Source: Tabrizicola sp. (GTDB lineage Bacteria; Pseudomonadota; Alphaproteobacteria; Rhodobacterales; Rhodobacteraceae). From it: a DNA stretch of 64,000 nt. The stretch's first letter is position 1, and each line of letters starts with the position of its first letter. The notes beneath the pieces were generated by a model. That model ran no database searches, was not told the DNA's origin, and worked only from the letters and a program-made list of their open reading frames with translations. Positions 24,400-32,399 of the stretch are shown here, piece by piece. Both the position numbers and the translations under genes were made by a program. The stretch spans positions 342,032 to 406,031 of the forward strand of contig NZ_JALHQD010000003.1 of the NCBI RefSeq assembly GCF_022842145.1, given 5' to 3'.

Positions 24400-24427
24400 T
24401 TTGCAAAGCTATGGGGCGCTTTGCAAA
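24400..24427. promoter_or_regulatory. Paired TTTGCAAA boxes upstream of pccR
   Basis: Two perfect copies of TTTGCAAA (24400-24407 and 24420-24427) lie directly upstream of the pccR start, 20 bases apart centre to centre. From memory, the box reported for R. sphaeroides PccR is a pair of TTTGCAAA sequences with a four-base spacer. The spacing here is 12 bases, so affinity may differ. Confidence 0.6.
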
Positions 24428-24445
24428 GGTCCGTCAATGGGGATG

Positions 24446-25654
24446 TCAGGCCACACCGATCTGGCGCGCGCGGCGGATGACGAAAAGGATGGAGACGACG
24501 GACGCGACCGAGGACGCGAGCATCAGGAGGATGAGCGGCATCTCTGACGAGCCGGGGCCTAACAGGATGCCCGCAAGTGCTGCCAATGCTGCCCCGCCGC
24601 CGATCAGGATCGCGCCGCCCAGGCCCGAGGCGGTGCCGGCAAGGTCGGGGCGCACCGACAGCATCCCCGCGTTGGCGTTGGGCAGGCAGATGCCATTGCC
24701 AAGGCCCATGAAGACGGTCAGGCCGAAGAAGGTGGTGGGACCGGACAGGCCCGCAAGGGTCAGAAGGGTCAGCATGGCAAGGCCAAGCGACGTGACCGTG
24801 CAGCCGATCAGGATCATCCGGTTCATGCCGATGCGGACGGAGTAGCGTCCGGCAAAGAAGTTGCCCAACGCATAACCGATGGCCGTCAGGGCAAAAAGCG
24901 CGCCGACATGTGTCGAGGACAAGCCGTAAATCTTGTCGCCGACGTAAGGCGCTCCGCCGAGGTAGGCGAAGAAGCAACCCGAGGCGAAGGCGGCCGAAAG
25001 CGTGTAGCCCCAGAACCTGCGTGAGGTGAGGAGGGTGGGGTAGGTCCGGATCTGCTCGCGTAGACTGACGCGGCGGAGGGTCGCGGTTTCGCCGAGGTCG
25101 GCCCAGACCAGGGCCAAGGTTGCGAGCCCGAGGATCAGGAGAAGCGCGAAGTTGGCCTTCCAGCCGTAGAAATCGTCCAGGACGCCGCCGATGACGGGGC
25201 CGATCATGGGCACCAGGCTCATCCCCATCGTGACATAGCCGATCATGCTGGCGGCCTGGGCATCGGCGACCATGTCGCGGACGACGGCTCGGGACAGGAC
25301 CATGCCGGCGGCGATCACCGCCTGTGCCATGCGGAAGATCAGGAACCAGGTGGCGGTGGGGGCGAGGAGGGTGCCCACCGTCGCCAGAAGAAACAGGACC
25401 AGCGACCAGATCAGGACAGCACGGCGGCCGTAACGGTCCGAGATCGGGCCGATGACGATCTGCAGAAGCGCCGAAAGAAGGAGGTAAAGTGCCACCGACT
25501 GCTGCATCAGGCCGTAAGAGACGCCGAAGTAGGTTGCCATTCCCGGCAGCGAGGGCAGGAAGATGTTCATCGTCAGGGCCGAAAGCCCGGCCATGAGAAT
25601 GAGGGTGACGATCTTCGGGGGCGTCGTCCGGTCTAGAAATACGGCGTCTTGCAT
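24446..25654 (-). CDS. Bcr/CflA-type multidrug efflux MFS transporter
   Basis: The 402-residue protein has about twelve membrane helices. The Bcr/CflA signature begins MNIFLPSLPGMATYFGVS, and the MFS loop motif GPISDRYGRRAVL is present between helices 2 and 3. A QAVIAAGMVLSRAVVRDMV segment is also typical. It probably exports drugs or small metabolites by proton antiport; the substrate is not predictable. It starts about 60 bases from a DUF486 gene on the same strand and ends upstream of pccR. Confidence 0.88.
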   Translation of the reverse strand: MQDAVFLDRTTPPKIVTLILMAGLSALTMNIFLPSLPGMATYFGVSYGLMQQSVALYLLLSALLQIVIGPISDRYGRRAVLIWSLVLFLLATVGTLLAPTATWFLIFRMAQAVIAAGMVLSRAVVRDMVADAQAASMIGYVTMGMSLVPMIGPVIGGVLDDFYGWKANFALLLILGLATLALVWADLGETATLRRVSLREQIRTYPTLLTSRRFWGYTLSAAFASGCFFAYLGGAPYVGDKIYGLSSTHVGALFALTAIGYALGNFFAGRYSVRIGMNRMILIGCTVTSLGLAMLTLLTLAGLSGPTTFFGLTVFMGLGNGICLPNANAGMLSVRPDLAGTASGLGGAILIGGGAALAALAGILLGPGSSEMPLILLMLASSVASVVSILFVIRRARQIGVA

Positions 25655-25716
25655 GGGGAACGGCTACGCCTGCGGTTCGGGTTTGTCCACGGGGCCGGGG
25701 GTGGGGAAACCCGACG

Positions 25717-26070
25717 TCACGTCCATTTGTAGAAAATGAAGAACGCCCCCGCTCCGATGAACGCGAAGCCGACAAGGTGGTTCCAGTGCAACGGTTCTTT
25801 CAGGTAGAGGACCGAAAAGACGGCGAAGACGGAAAGGGTGATGATCTCCTGGATCGTCTTCAGTTCGGCGGCGGAAAAGTAGCCGTGACCGATACGGTTT
25901 GCCGGTACCTGCAAGACGTATTCGAAGAAGGCGATTCCCCAGGACACAAGGATCACGGTGATCAGCGCGCTTTCCTTGAACTTCAGGTGCCCATACCAGG
26001 CAAAGGTCATGAAGACGTTCGAGGCAAGCAGCAGGCCAATTGTCACGACGGGGATGGGCAGGTTCAGCAT
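25717..26070 (-). CDS. Small DMT-like membrane protein (DUF486)
   Basis: The 117-residue protein has four hydrophobic helices and the DUF486 features FMTFAWYGHLK, WGIAFFEYVLQVPANR and GFAFIGAGAFFIFYKW. It resembles half-size members of the drug/metabolite transporter superfamily. The ATG at 26070 is preceded by GAGGAC. A longer frame from 26172 adds a non-hydrophobic leader and was rejected. Function is unknown. Confidence 0.82.
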   Translation of the reverse strand: MLNLPIPVVTIGLLLASNVFMTFAWYGHLKFKESALITVILVSWGIAFFEYVLQVPANRIGHGYFSAAELKTIQEIITLSVFAVFSVLYLKEPLHWNHLVGFAFIGAGAFFIFYKWT

Positions 26071-26132
26071 GATGTCCTCGGGGTTTCTTGCGCGTAGTGG
26101 GCATAGCGCGGCGGGCGATTGACGGCCAATTG

Positions 26133-26181
26133 TTTGCAACTTCGCAATTTGACGCAGACTGGTTGGACTCAATATGCAAAT
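26133..26181. promoter_or_regulatory. Candidate PccR-binding half-sites upstream of pccB
   Basis: TTTGCAAC at 26133-26140 abuts TTCGCAAT at 26141-26148, and TATGCAAA follows at about 26174-26181. All resemble the TTTGCAAA box and lie 75-125 bases before the pccB start. They are imperfect copies, so binding needs testing. Confidence 0.45.
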
Positions 26182-26256
26182 TTTCTCATTCGTGCTTCTC
26201 GCAGATGCAGCGTTCCCCTAGATTGCCGCGAACCATCAACCGTGGGGGAGCGCGCG

Positions 26257-27789
26257 ATGAAGGATATTCTGGGAGAGCTTGAGGGTCGTCGTGCCGCCGC
26301 GCGCGCCGGTGGGGGCGAACGTCGCGTGGCCGCGCAGCACGCCAAGGGCAAGTTGACAGCGCGCGAGCGGATCGAGTTGCTGCTGGACGAAGGGTCGTTC
26401 GAAGAATTCGACATGTTCGTCGCCCACCGCTGCACCGACTTTGGCATGGAAAAGGACCGGCCCGCGGGCGATGGCGTCGTGACCGGCTGGGGCACGATCA
26501 ACGGCCGGCAGGTCTATGTCTTCAGCCAGGACTTCACGGTGATGGGTGGCTCGGTGTCCGAGACCCATGCCGGGAAGATTTGCAAGATCATGGACATGGC
26601 GATGCAGAATGGCGCGCCGGTCATCGGGATCAACGATTCCGGCGGGGCGCGCATCCAGGAGGGTGTCGCCTCGCTGGCGGCCTACGGCGAGGTGTTCCAG
26701 CGCAACATCGAAGCCTCGGGCGTCGTGCCGCAGATTTCCCTCATCATGGGGCCTTGCGCCGGTGGGGCGGTCTATTCCCCGGCGATGACCGACTTCATCT
26801 TCATGGTGAAGGACTCCAGCTACATGTTCGTCACCGGCCCCGATGTGGTGAAGACCGTGACGAACGAGGTGGTGACGGCCGAGGAGTTGGGCGGGGCATC
26901 AACCCACACCCGCAAGTCGTCGGTCGCCGACGGCGCCTTCGAGAACGACGTCGAGGCGCTGGCCGAGGTGCGGCGGCTGTTCGACTTCCTGCCGCTGAAC
27001 AACCGGCAGAAGGCACCGGTCCGGCCGTTCTTCGACGATCCGTCGCGGATCGAATCCAGTCTAGACACCTTGGTGCCCGATAACCCGAACCAGCCCTACG
27101 ACATGAAGGAACTGATCGCGAAGGTCGCCGACGAGGGCGATTTCTTCGAGGTGCAGAAGGATTTCGCGGGCAACATCATCATCGGCTTCATCCGGCTTGA
27201 GGGCCAGACGGTGGGCGTGGTGGCGAACCAGCCGATGGTCTTGGCCGGGTGTCTTGACATCGACGCCAGCCGCAAGGCCGCCCGCTTCGTCCGGTTCTGC
27301 GATGCTTTCGAGATCCCGATCCTGACTTTCGTCGACGTGCCGGGCTTCCTGCCGGGGACGGGGCAGGAGTACGGCGGCGTCATCAAGCACGGCGCGAAGC
27401 TTCTGTTTGCCTACGGCGAGGCGACTGTGCCGAAGGTCACGGTCCTGACCCGCAAGACCTATGGCGGGGCCTATGTGGTCATGGCGTCCAAGCACCTGAA
27501 GGCAGATTTCAACTATGCCTGGCCCACCGCCGAGGTCGCCGTGATGGGCGCGAAGGGGGCGGTGGAGATCCTGTATCGCTCCGAACTTGGCGAGCCGGAA
27601 AAGATCGCAGCACGGGTCAAGGACTACGAGGACCGTTTCGCCAACCCCTTCGTGGCGGCGGAAAAGGGCTTCATCGACGAGGTGATCATGCCGCATTCGA
27701 CCCGCCGCCGGGTGGCGCGCGCCTTCGCGGCGCTTCGGGGCAAGAAGGCGGTCATGCCCTGGAAGAAGCACGACAATATCCCGCTTTGA
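26257..27789 (+). CDS. pccB: Propionyl-CoA carboxylase beta subunit
   Basis: The 510-residue carboxyltransferase subunit moves CO2 from carboxybiotin to propionyl-CoA, giving (S)-methylmalonyl-CoA. Motifs include [42 protein letters not shown] (oxyanion hole) and a second-domain [14 protein letters not shown] with [10 protein letters not shown]. The ATG at 26257 has a GGGGGAG ribosome site; a long upstream extension lacks conservation. The alpha subunit is encoded 2 kb downstream on the same strand, with small exported proteins between. Confidence 0.95.
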   Translation: MKDILGELEGRRAAARAGGGERRVAAQHAKGKLTARERIELLLDEGSFEEFDMFVAHRCTDFGMEKDRPAGDGVVTGWGTINGRQVYVFSQDFTVMGGSVSETHAGKICKIMDMAMQNGAPVIGINDSGGARIQEGVASLAAYGEVFQRNIEASGVVPQISLIMGPCAGGAVYSPAMTDFIFMVKDSSYMFVTGPDVVKTVTNEVVTAEELGGASTHTRKSSVADGAFENDVEALAEVRRLFDFLPLNNRQKAPVRPFFDDPSRIESSLDTLVPDNPNQPYDMKELIAKVADEGDFFEVQKDFAGNIIIGFIRLEGQTVGVVANQPMVLAGCLDIDASRKAARFVRFCDAFEIPILTFVDVPGFLPGTGQEYGGVIKHGAKLLFAYGEATVPKVTVLTRKTYGGAYVVMASKHLKADFNYAWPTAEVAVMGAKGAVEILYRSELGEPEKIAARVKDYEDRFANPFVAAEKGFIDEVIMPHSTRRRVARAFAALRGKKAVMPWKKHDNIPL

Positions 27790-27791
27790 CC

Positions 27792-28202
27792 ATGCAGTAC
27801 ACCCGGACCCTTTCTGTCCTCCTTCTGGCTGCCCTGGTGGCGGTTTCGGGCTGTCAGGACGACACGACGGCGGGGCCGACGGTCGAGGTTCCGTCGGGCC
27901 GCACGCTTTCGCTGATCGACGTCATCACCAACGCCCCGGGACCAGAGGGTGCCGCGGCGCGCTTTCGCTTCCTGGCCGCGGGGCTGACGTCCGAAGACGC
28001 CGAGGCCTCGTCAGCCGACATGCAGGTGGTTTGCGACAGCTTTGCGCTGGAACGGACGGACGGTATGGTGCCGGAACCCCAGCAGATCATCATCTCGTTT
28101 GCCAGTGCCGCCGTCCCCTTTGGTGAAGCGGCTCCCGATGTGGTCCAATTCTTCGAATCCTTCCGGATCGAGAACGGTGCCTGCGTCTGGGAGGTATTCT
28201 GA
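27792..28202 (+). CDS. Small lipoprotein in the pcc cluster (DUF6497-like)
   Basis: The 136-residue protein starts two bases after the pccB stop. It has a lipoprotein signal ending VAVSGC, then a soluble domain with MQVVCDSFALER and a C-terminal NGACVWEVF; the cysteines probably pair. It resembles a Rhodobacteraceae family found next to pccB (DUF6497, recalled by pattern). Close spacing suggests co-transcription with pccB. Function is unknown. Confidence 0.65.
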   Translation: MQYTRTLSVLLLAALVAVSGCQDDTTAGPTVEVPSGRTLSLIDVITNAPGPEGAAARFRFLAAGLTSEDAEASSADMQVVCDSFALERTDGMVPEPQQIIISFASAAVPFGEAAPDVVQFFESFRIENGACVWEVF

Positions 28203-28419
28203 TGCCGTTCCGGTTGCCACATATGGATTTTCCTGCTGGCCTTGCACAATGGGCTGATGTAGGAACGCCACAGGTCGGGAACTTGGTCTGGCTGACATAC
28301 CAAACCGGATCTCTTTCGGTTAGGGTGGCGACGGGCCGGGCCAAATCGGCCTTCAACAGCGAACAGGTGCCGGATTGCCGCGAGGGGTCCGAAGCACCAA
28401 AAGAAAGATGGAGTAGAGG

Positions 28420-28548
28420 ATGTCGAAGAGCGCACGTCTCGTTCTGGTTCTGGCAATGGTTTCGGCTATCGCCGCCTGCGCCAAAAAAGAAGAAGTTGTT
28501 GTCGAGCCGGTCATGCCGGAAGTCGCCGACACCGGCAAGTACAAGTAA
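28420..28548 (+). CDS. Very small lipoprotein (42 residues)
   Basis: A 42-codon frame encodes MSKSARLVLVLAMVSAIAAC followed by a charged tail (AKKEEVVVEP...). The first 20 residues form a lipoprotein signal with lipobox IAAC. GGAG at 28410-28413 is spaced six bases from the ATG, and a strong hairpin follows the stop, so a real translated gene is likely. It lies between pccB and pccA. No function can be assigned. Confidence 0.65.
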   Translation: MSKSARLVLVLAMVSAIAACAKKEEVVVEPVMPEVADTGKYK

Positions 28549-28557
28549 TCTTCCGGA

Positions 28558-28590
28558 GCGGGCCTGCCTGCCTTCGCAGGCTAGGCCCGC
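28558..28590 (+). terminator. Long GC hairpin after the 42-residue lipoprotein
   Basis: The arms GCGGGCCTGCCTGC and GCAGGC-T-AGGCCCGC form a stem of about 14 bp with a CTTC loop and one bulged base, beginning 10 bases after the stop. There is no clear U-tract, so termination may be partial or the hairpin may stabilise the 3' end. Confidence 0.55.
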
Positions 28591-28731
28591 ACCAATCCCT
28601 CGCCTCCTGCGCATCGGCGCGGTCTGCAGGCAAAACTGTCCCGACATTGCTGGTCTGATCTGCGGCCTATGGGCTGCGCCGCCGCTTTCGCCTATCCGTG
28701 CTGTCGACTGCCATGACAGGAGACAGACCAG

Positions 28732-29127
28732 ATGCTGAAGCACCGCGGTTTTCCCGGCCGGATGCCGGGCACCGATTTCCAGTTCACCATCCGCCGCGCC
28801 AACGTGAAAGAGGGCGCGACCAAGCTGATCAAGCGCGAGCGGTACAAGGATCGCAAGCACGTGGACCGGCTGGCCGATGCGGCCTTCATGGCCGCACTTT
28901 GGCAGTGTTTCGGGGAAGAACCGTTCGAGCGTGGCAATCTAGATGCCGGGCGGCTTTCCTGGCTCTTCGGGCGCGAGGTAATACCTGCGGAAGACCCGTT
29001 CGACCCTAGTTCCTACTATGCGCTGCTGCGGATCGACGTGAAGCGCGCTGAAGCCGCTTTCCCTCAGGTCTTCGCGCCCGATGCGCCGGACGCGCTGGGG
29101 AATGACTGGGACGAGGAGGAAGACTAG
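28732..29127 (+). CDS. Hypothetical protein in the pcc cluster
   Basis: The 131-residue soluble protein has a basic N-terminal half (FPGRMPGTDFQFTIRRA, KLIKRERYKDRK) and an acidic C-terminus ending NDWDEEED. AGGAG-type ribosome sequence (CAGGAGAC) precedes the ATG. No signal peptide or known domain is recognised. Its constant company between pccB and pccA suggests a link to propionyl-CoA metabolism, but this is inference. Confidence 0.6.
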   Translation: MLKHRGFPGRMPGTDFQFTIRRANVKEGATKLIKRERYKDRKHVDRLADAAFMAALWQCFGEEPFERGNLDAGRLSWLFGREVIPAEDPFDPSSYYALLRIDVKRAEAAFPQVFAPDAPDALGNDWDEEED

Positions 29128-29187
29128 GCATGAAATTGCCGACGCCCCAGTCCTTTTGGCATGGATTTGCCCAACGTCTGGGCGGCG

Positions 29188-29206
29188 TTTGCATAGCATT
29201 TGCAAT
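29188..29206. promoter_or_regulatory. TTTGCA direct repeats in the 313-base gap before the 72-residue lipoprotein
   Basis: The gap 29128-29440 contains no gene that I can support. It holds TTTGCATA (29188-29195) and TTTGCAAT (29199-29206), two PccR-like boxes 11 bases apart, and a TAGAAT sequence (29398-29403) resembling a -10 element about 40 bases before the lipoprotein start. These could drive a second, PccR-responsive transcript. Confidence 0.4.
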
Positions 29207-29440
29207 GGTATCTGCGGCGCGCCATTGTCTCTTTGCGTGTCACTGGCAGTCAGGTCATGGCGCGCGCACTCAACGTTGTTACCCTTCCCCTACCCTTCGG
29301 TCCGGCCCGTCCCAGGCCGGACCGATCCTTATGGGCGGATCTGGTGACGATTGCGTGGGCCGCCAGAAAAATTGCTTTCAAATCCGTGCTGTTGCGGTAG
29401 AATCTTCCGCAATAACAACAAAACAACGAGGCAGTACCCC

Positions 29441-29659
29441 ATGCGCAAGTCGCTTATCGTCTTCGCTCTTCTCTCTACGTCCCTGGCCGGCTGCATGCAG
29501 GACCCGGCGTCGCGCGGCATGGCCGGCGCGGCGGCTGGCGCGCTTGTCGCTGACGCGCTGGACGAAAACATGCTGGCCGGCGCCGCACTTGGCGGGATGG
29601 CCGGACTTGCCACCTGTGGCATCGAGCTGGGCTTGCCGCCCTGCAACTCGGGCTACTGA
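29441..29659 (+). CDS. Small glycine-rich lipoprotein upstream of pccA
   Basis: The 72-residue protein has a lipoprotein signal with lipobox LAGC (MRKSLIVFALLSTSLAGC) and a glycine/alanine segment GMAGAAAGALVADALDE then GAALGGMAGLATCG. Its ATG follows CGAGGCAG. Two strong hairpins follow the stop. It resembles the glycine-zipper lipoprotein at 11182-11448 in general design only. Function is unknown. Confidence 0.68.
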   Translation: MRKSLIVFALLSTSLAGCMQDPASRGMAGAAAGALVADALDENMLAGAALGGMAGLATCGIELGLPPCNSGY

Positions 29660-29675
29660 GTCAGCTGTAGTTCTG

Positions 29676-29746
29676 GCCGCCTTCGGGCGGCTTCAAACCG
29701 ACACAAGGACCATCCGGGCTGACCGCCCGGGTGGTCCTTTTTCTTT
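29676..29746 (+). terminator. Tandem hairpins with U-tract between the lipoprotein gene and pccA
   Basis: A first hairpin (29676-29691) has six perfect GC pairs and a TTCG loop. A second (29706-29738) has a 14-bp stem with one G-T pair and a five-base loop and is followed by TTTTCTTT. The second is a textbook intrinsic terminator. It ends only about 20 bases before the pccA ATG, so pccA must rely on read-through or on conditional termination. Confidence 0.8.
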
Positions 29747-29766
29747 GCGCCTGATGGGGGGAGCCG

Positions 29767-31770
29767 ATGTTTGACAAGATCCTGATCGCCAACCGGGGCG
29801 AGATCGCCTGCCGCGTGATCAAGACTGCACGCAAGATGGGGATCAAGACGGTGGCGGTCTATTCCGACGCCGACCGCAATGCGCTGCATGTGAAGATGGC
29901 GGACGAAGCGGTGCATATCGGGCCGCCCCCCGCCGCGCAGTCCTACATCGTGATCGACAAGATCATGGACGCCATCCGCCATACCGGCGCGCAGGCGGTG
30001 CATCCGGGCTATGGCTTCCTGTCGGAGAACATGAACTTCGCCGCCGCTCTGGAGGCCGCAGGGGTGGTCTTCGTCGGACCTCCCAGCCCGGCCATCGAGG
30101 CGATGGGGGACAAGATCACCTCGAAGAAGCTGGCGATGGAGGCGGGGGTTTCCACGGTGCCGGGCTACATGGGCCTGATCGCGGATGCGGACGAGGCGGT
30201 GAAGATCTCGGGTCAGATCGGTTATCCCGTGATGATCAAGGCCAGCGCGGGCGGCGGCGGCAAGGGGATGCGGATCGCCTGGAACGAGGGCGAGGTTGCC
30301 GAAGGCTTCCAGTCCTCGAAGAACGAGGCGGCGGCATCGTTCGGCGATGACCGCATCTTCATCGAGAAGTTCGTCACCCAGCCGCGCCACATCGAAATTC
30401 AGGTGCTCGCCGACAAGCACGGCAACTGCGTCTATCTGCATGAGCGGGAATGTTCGATCCAGCGCCGGAACCAGAAGGTCATCGAAGAGGCCCCCTCGCC
30501 GTTCCTGGACGAAGCCACCCGGAAGGCGATGGGCGAACAGGCCTGCGCTTTGGCAAAGGCCGTGGGCTATACCAGCGCCGGGACGGTGGAGTTCATCGTC
30601 GATGGCAACCGCAACTTCTACTTCCTTGAAATGAATACCCGTCTGCAGGTCGAACACCCGGTGACGGAACTGATCACCGGCGTTGACCTCGTCGAACAGA
30701 TGATCCGCGTGGCGGACGGCCAGCCGCTGCCCTTCAAGCAGTCGGACCTCAAGATCCACGGCTGGGCGATGGAAAGCCGCCTTTACGCCGAGGACCCCTA
30801 CCGGAACTTCCTGCCCTCCATCGGTCGTCTCACCCGCTACCGGCCCCCGGTCGAAGGTTGCACCGAACGCGGCGGCGTCGTGCGCAACGATACCGGCGTC
30901 TACGAGGGCGGCGAGATCAGCATGTTCTACGACCCGATGATCGCCAAGCTCTGCACCTGGGGTCCGACCCGCGCCGATGCCATCGAAGAGATGCGGCTGG
31001 CACTGGACACGTTCGAAGTGGAAGGCATCGGTCACAACCTGCCGTTCTGTTCCGCCGTGATGGACCACCCGCGCTTTGCCAGTGGCAACATCACCACGGC
31101 CTTCATTGCCGAGGAATATGAGGGTGGTTTCACCGGGGCCACACTGGACTCTTCGCTGCTGCGGCGCGTGGCTGCCGCGGCGGCGGCGATGAACCGGGTC
31201 GCGGAAATCCGGCGCACGCGGATTTCCGGCACGATGGACAACCACACCCGCCGCGTTGGCGACGACTGGGTCGTCACGCTGCAAGGTGAAAGCTGGCCGG
31301 TGACGATCAAGGCCGACCCAGCGGGTTCGACCGTGGTGTTCGAGGACGGCACCGACCTGCGGGTGGAAAGCGACTGGTCGCCGGGCCAGCCCCTCGCCCG
31401 CCTGACGGTTGGCGGCGAGCCTTTGGTCATCAAGACGGCCAAGGTCCCCATGGGTTTCCGGATGCGGCTGCGCGGCGCGGACCTGAAGGTCCACGTCCAA
31501 AGCCCGCGTCAGAAGGCGCTGGCGGGTCTGATGCTGGAGAAGTCCCCGCCGGACACCTCGAAATTCCTCCTCTGCCCGATGCCGGGTCTGGTGGTGAAGA
31601 TCGCGGTTTCCGAGGGCGAGGAGGTCCAGGAGGGCCAGGCTTTGGCGACGGTCGAGGCGATGAAGATGGAGAACATCCTGAAGGCCGAGCGGAGGGGCGT
31701 AGTCAAGACCATCAAGGCCAGCGCCGGCGCCAGCCTGCGGGTCGACGATGTGATCCTGGAGTTCGAATGA
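29767..31770 (+). CDS. pccA: Propionyl-CoA carboxylase alpha subunit (biotin-containing)
   Basis: The 667-residue protein carries the biotin carboxylase domain (MFDKILIANRGEIACRVI; HPGYGFLSEN; the ATP-grasp loop KASAGGGGKGMR; EMNTRLQVEHPVTE), a central PccA BT domain, and a C-terminal biotinyl domain with EAMKMEN, whose lysine carries biotin. It pairs with PccB to carboxylate propionyl-CoA. The ATG has a GGGGGG-AG ribosome site. It is the likely main consumer of the biotin imported by BioMNY in this window. Confidence 0.96.
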   Translation: MFDKILIANRGEIACRVIKTARKMGIKTVAVYSDADRNALHVKMADEAVHIGPPPAAQSYIVIDKIMDAIRHTGAQAVHPGYGFLSENMNFAAALEAAGVVFVGPPSPAIEAMGDKITSKKLAMEAGVSTVPGYMGLIADADEAVKISGQIGYPVMIKASAGGGGKGMRIAWNEGEVAEGFQSSKNEAAASFGDDRIFIEKFVTQPRHIEIQVLADKHGNCVYLHERECSIQRRNQKVIEEAPSPFLDEATRKAMGEQACALAKAVGYTSAGTVEFIVDGNRNFYFLEMNTRLQVEHPVTELITGVDLVEQMIRVADGQPLPFKQSDLKIHGWAMESRLYAEDPYRNFLPSIGRLTRYRPPVEGCTERGGVVRNDTGVYEGGEISMFYDPMIAKLCTWGPTRADAIEEMRLALDTFEVEGIGHNLPFCSAVMDHPRFASGNITTAFIAEEYEGGFTGATLDSSLLRRVAAAAAAMNRVAEIRRTRISGTMDNHTRRVGDDWVVTLQGESWPVTIKADPAGSTVVFEDGTDLRVESDWSPGQPLARLTVGGEPLVIKTAKVPMGFRMRLRGADLKVHVQSPRQKALAGLMLEKSPPDTSKFLLCPMPGLVVKIAVSEGEEVQEGQALATVEAMKMENILKAERRGVVKTIKASAGASLRVDDVILEFE

Positions 31771-31793
31771 CGCAGCACAGGTCAGGCCGGGGG

Positions 31794-31860
31794 CGATTTC
31801 TTCGAAGAAATCGTGTCGGAGCCTTGGAAGGCTCCGCTGCGGAGTTTTCGAAAACTCCGC
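31794..31860. terminator. Three stacked palindromes, locus 2 (pccA / DUF4174)
   Basis: Perfect palindromes lie at 31794-31813 (core TTCGAA), 31817-31836 (GGAGCCTTGGAAGGCTCC core) and 31839-31860 (22 bases, core TTCGAA). They fill the space between pccA and a convergent gene. The same three modules occur in reverse order at 46081-46148. Bidirectional termination is likely. Confidence 0.7.
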
Positions 31861-31861
31861 T

Positions 31862-32332
31862 TTACCGCCCCGCCGGGCTCTTCTCCAGCGACTCGGACCG
31901 GGCGATCGGCATCTTCTCGATGGAGTTGACGATCTCGCGCCCGTCCCAGGGCAGGGGCTTGCGGATCATCGGCTTCCAGTCCTTGTCCATCAGCACCAGC
32001 GAAAAGCCTCGGGGTCGCAGCTTCTGGCGCAAGCTGGAAGCGGTCGCGGGATCGGTGTCGGTGATGAGGATCACGTCGCGGGCGTCAAGCTCGGCGTAGT
32101 AGCGCTTCAAAAGCTCCATCTGCCGCACGAAGGCGGGATCGTTGGGGCTGTCGGCAAAGACGATCACCGGGCGGCGCAGGAAGAGAAGGTCGGCTTCGAC
32201 CACCTCGGACGCAGGAACGGGGCCGAAGGCGGGAACGACGGCAGGGGCCTCATCGGCCCCGGCGGGTAAGGTTAGCGCCGGGATGGCAAGGGCCAGGACG
32301 GCGAGGAAAGAACGACGGGCGATAAGCTGCAT
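31862..32332 (-). CDS. Exported DUF4174 protein
   Basis: The 156-residue protein begins with a signal peptide (MQLIARRSFLAVLALAIPAL) and continues into a DUF4174 domain, a thioredoxin-like fold of unknown role, seen in RRPVIVFADSPNDPAFVRQ, RDVILITDTD and FSLVLMDKDWKP. An ATG three codons upstream (32341) is possible; the one at 32332 has a better ribosome site (GAAGG). It lies between pccA and the mutase gene but on the opposite strand. Confidence 0.72.
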   Translation of the reverse strand: MQLIARRSFLAVLALAIPALTLPAGADEAPAVVPAFGPVPASEVVEADLLFLRRPVIVFADSPNDPAFVRQMELLKRYYAELDARDVILITDTDPATASSLRQKLRPRGFSLVLMDKDWKPMIRKPLPWDGREIVNSIEKMPIARSESLEKSPAGR

Positions 32333-32399
32333 GGCCTTCATATAGGGGGCATTCGGCAAAAGCCCAAGCGCGCGGAAGCGTCGCGGATTGGAGAGTGTG

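Noticed and set aside
29130..29774. 214-codon open frame between the 131-residue protein and pccA
   Set aside because: Its sequence lacks domain character, runs through the 72-residue lipoprotein gene in another frame and through a terminator, and lacks third-position GC bias.
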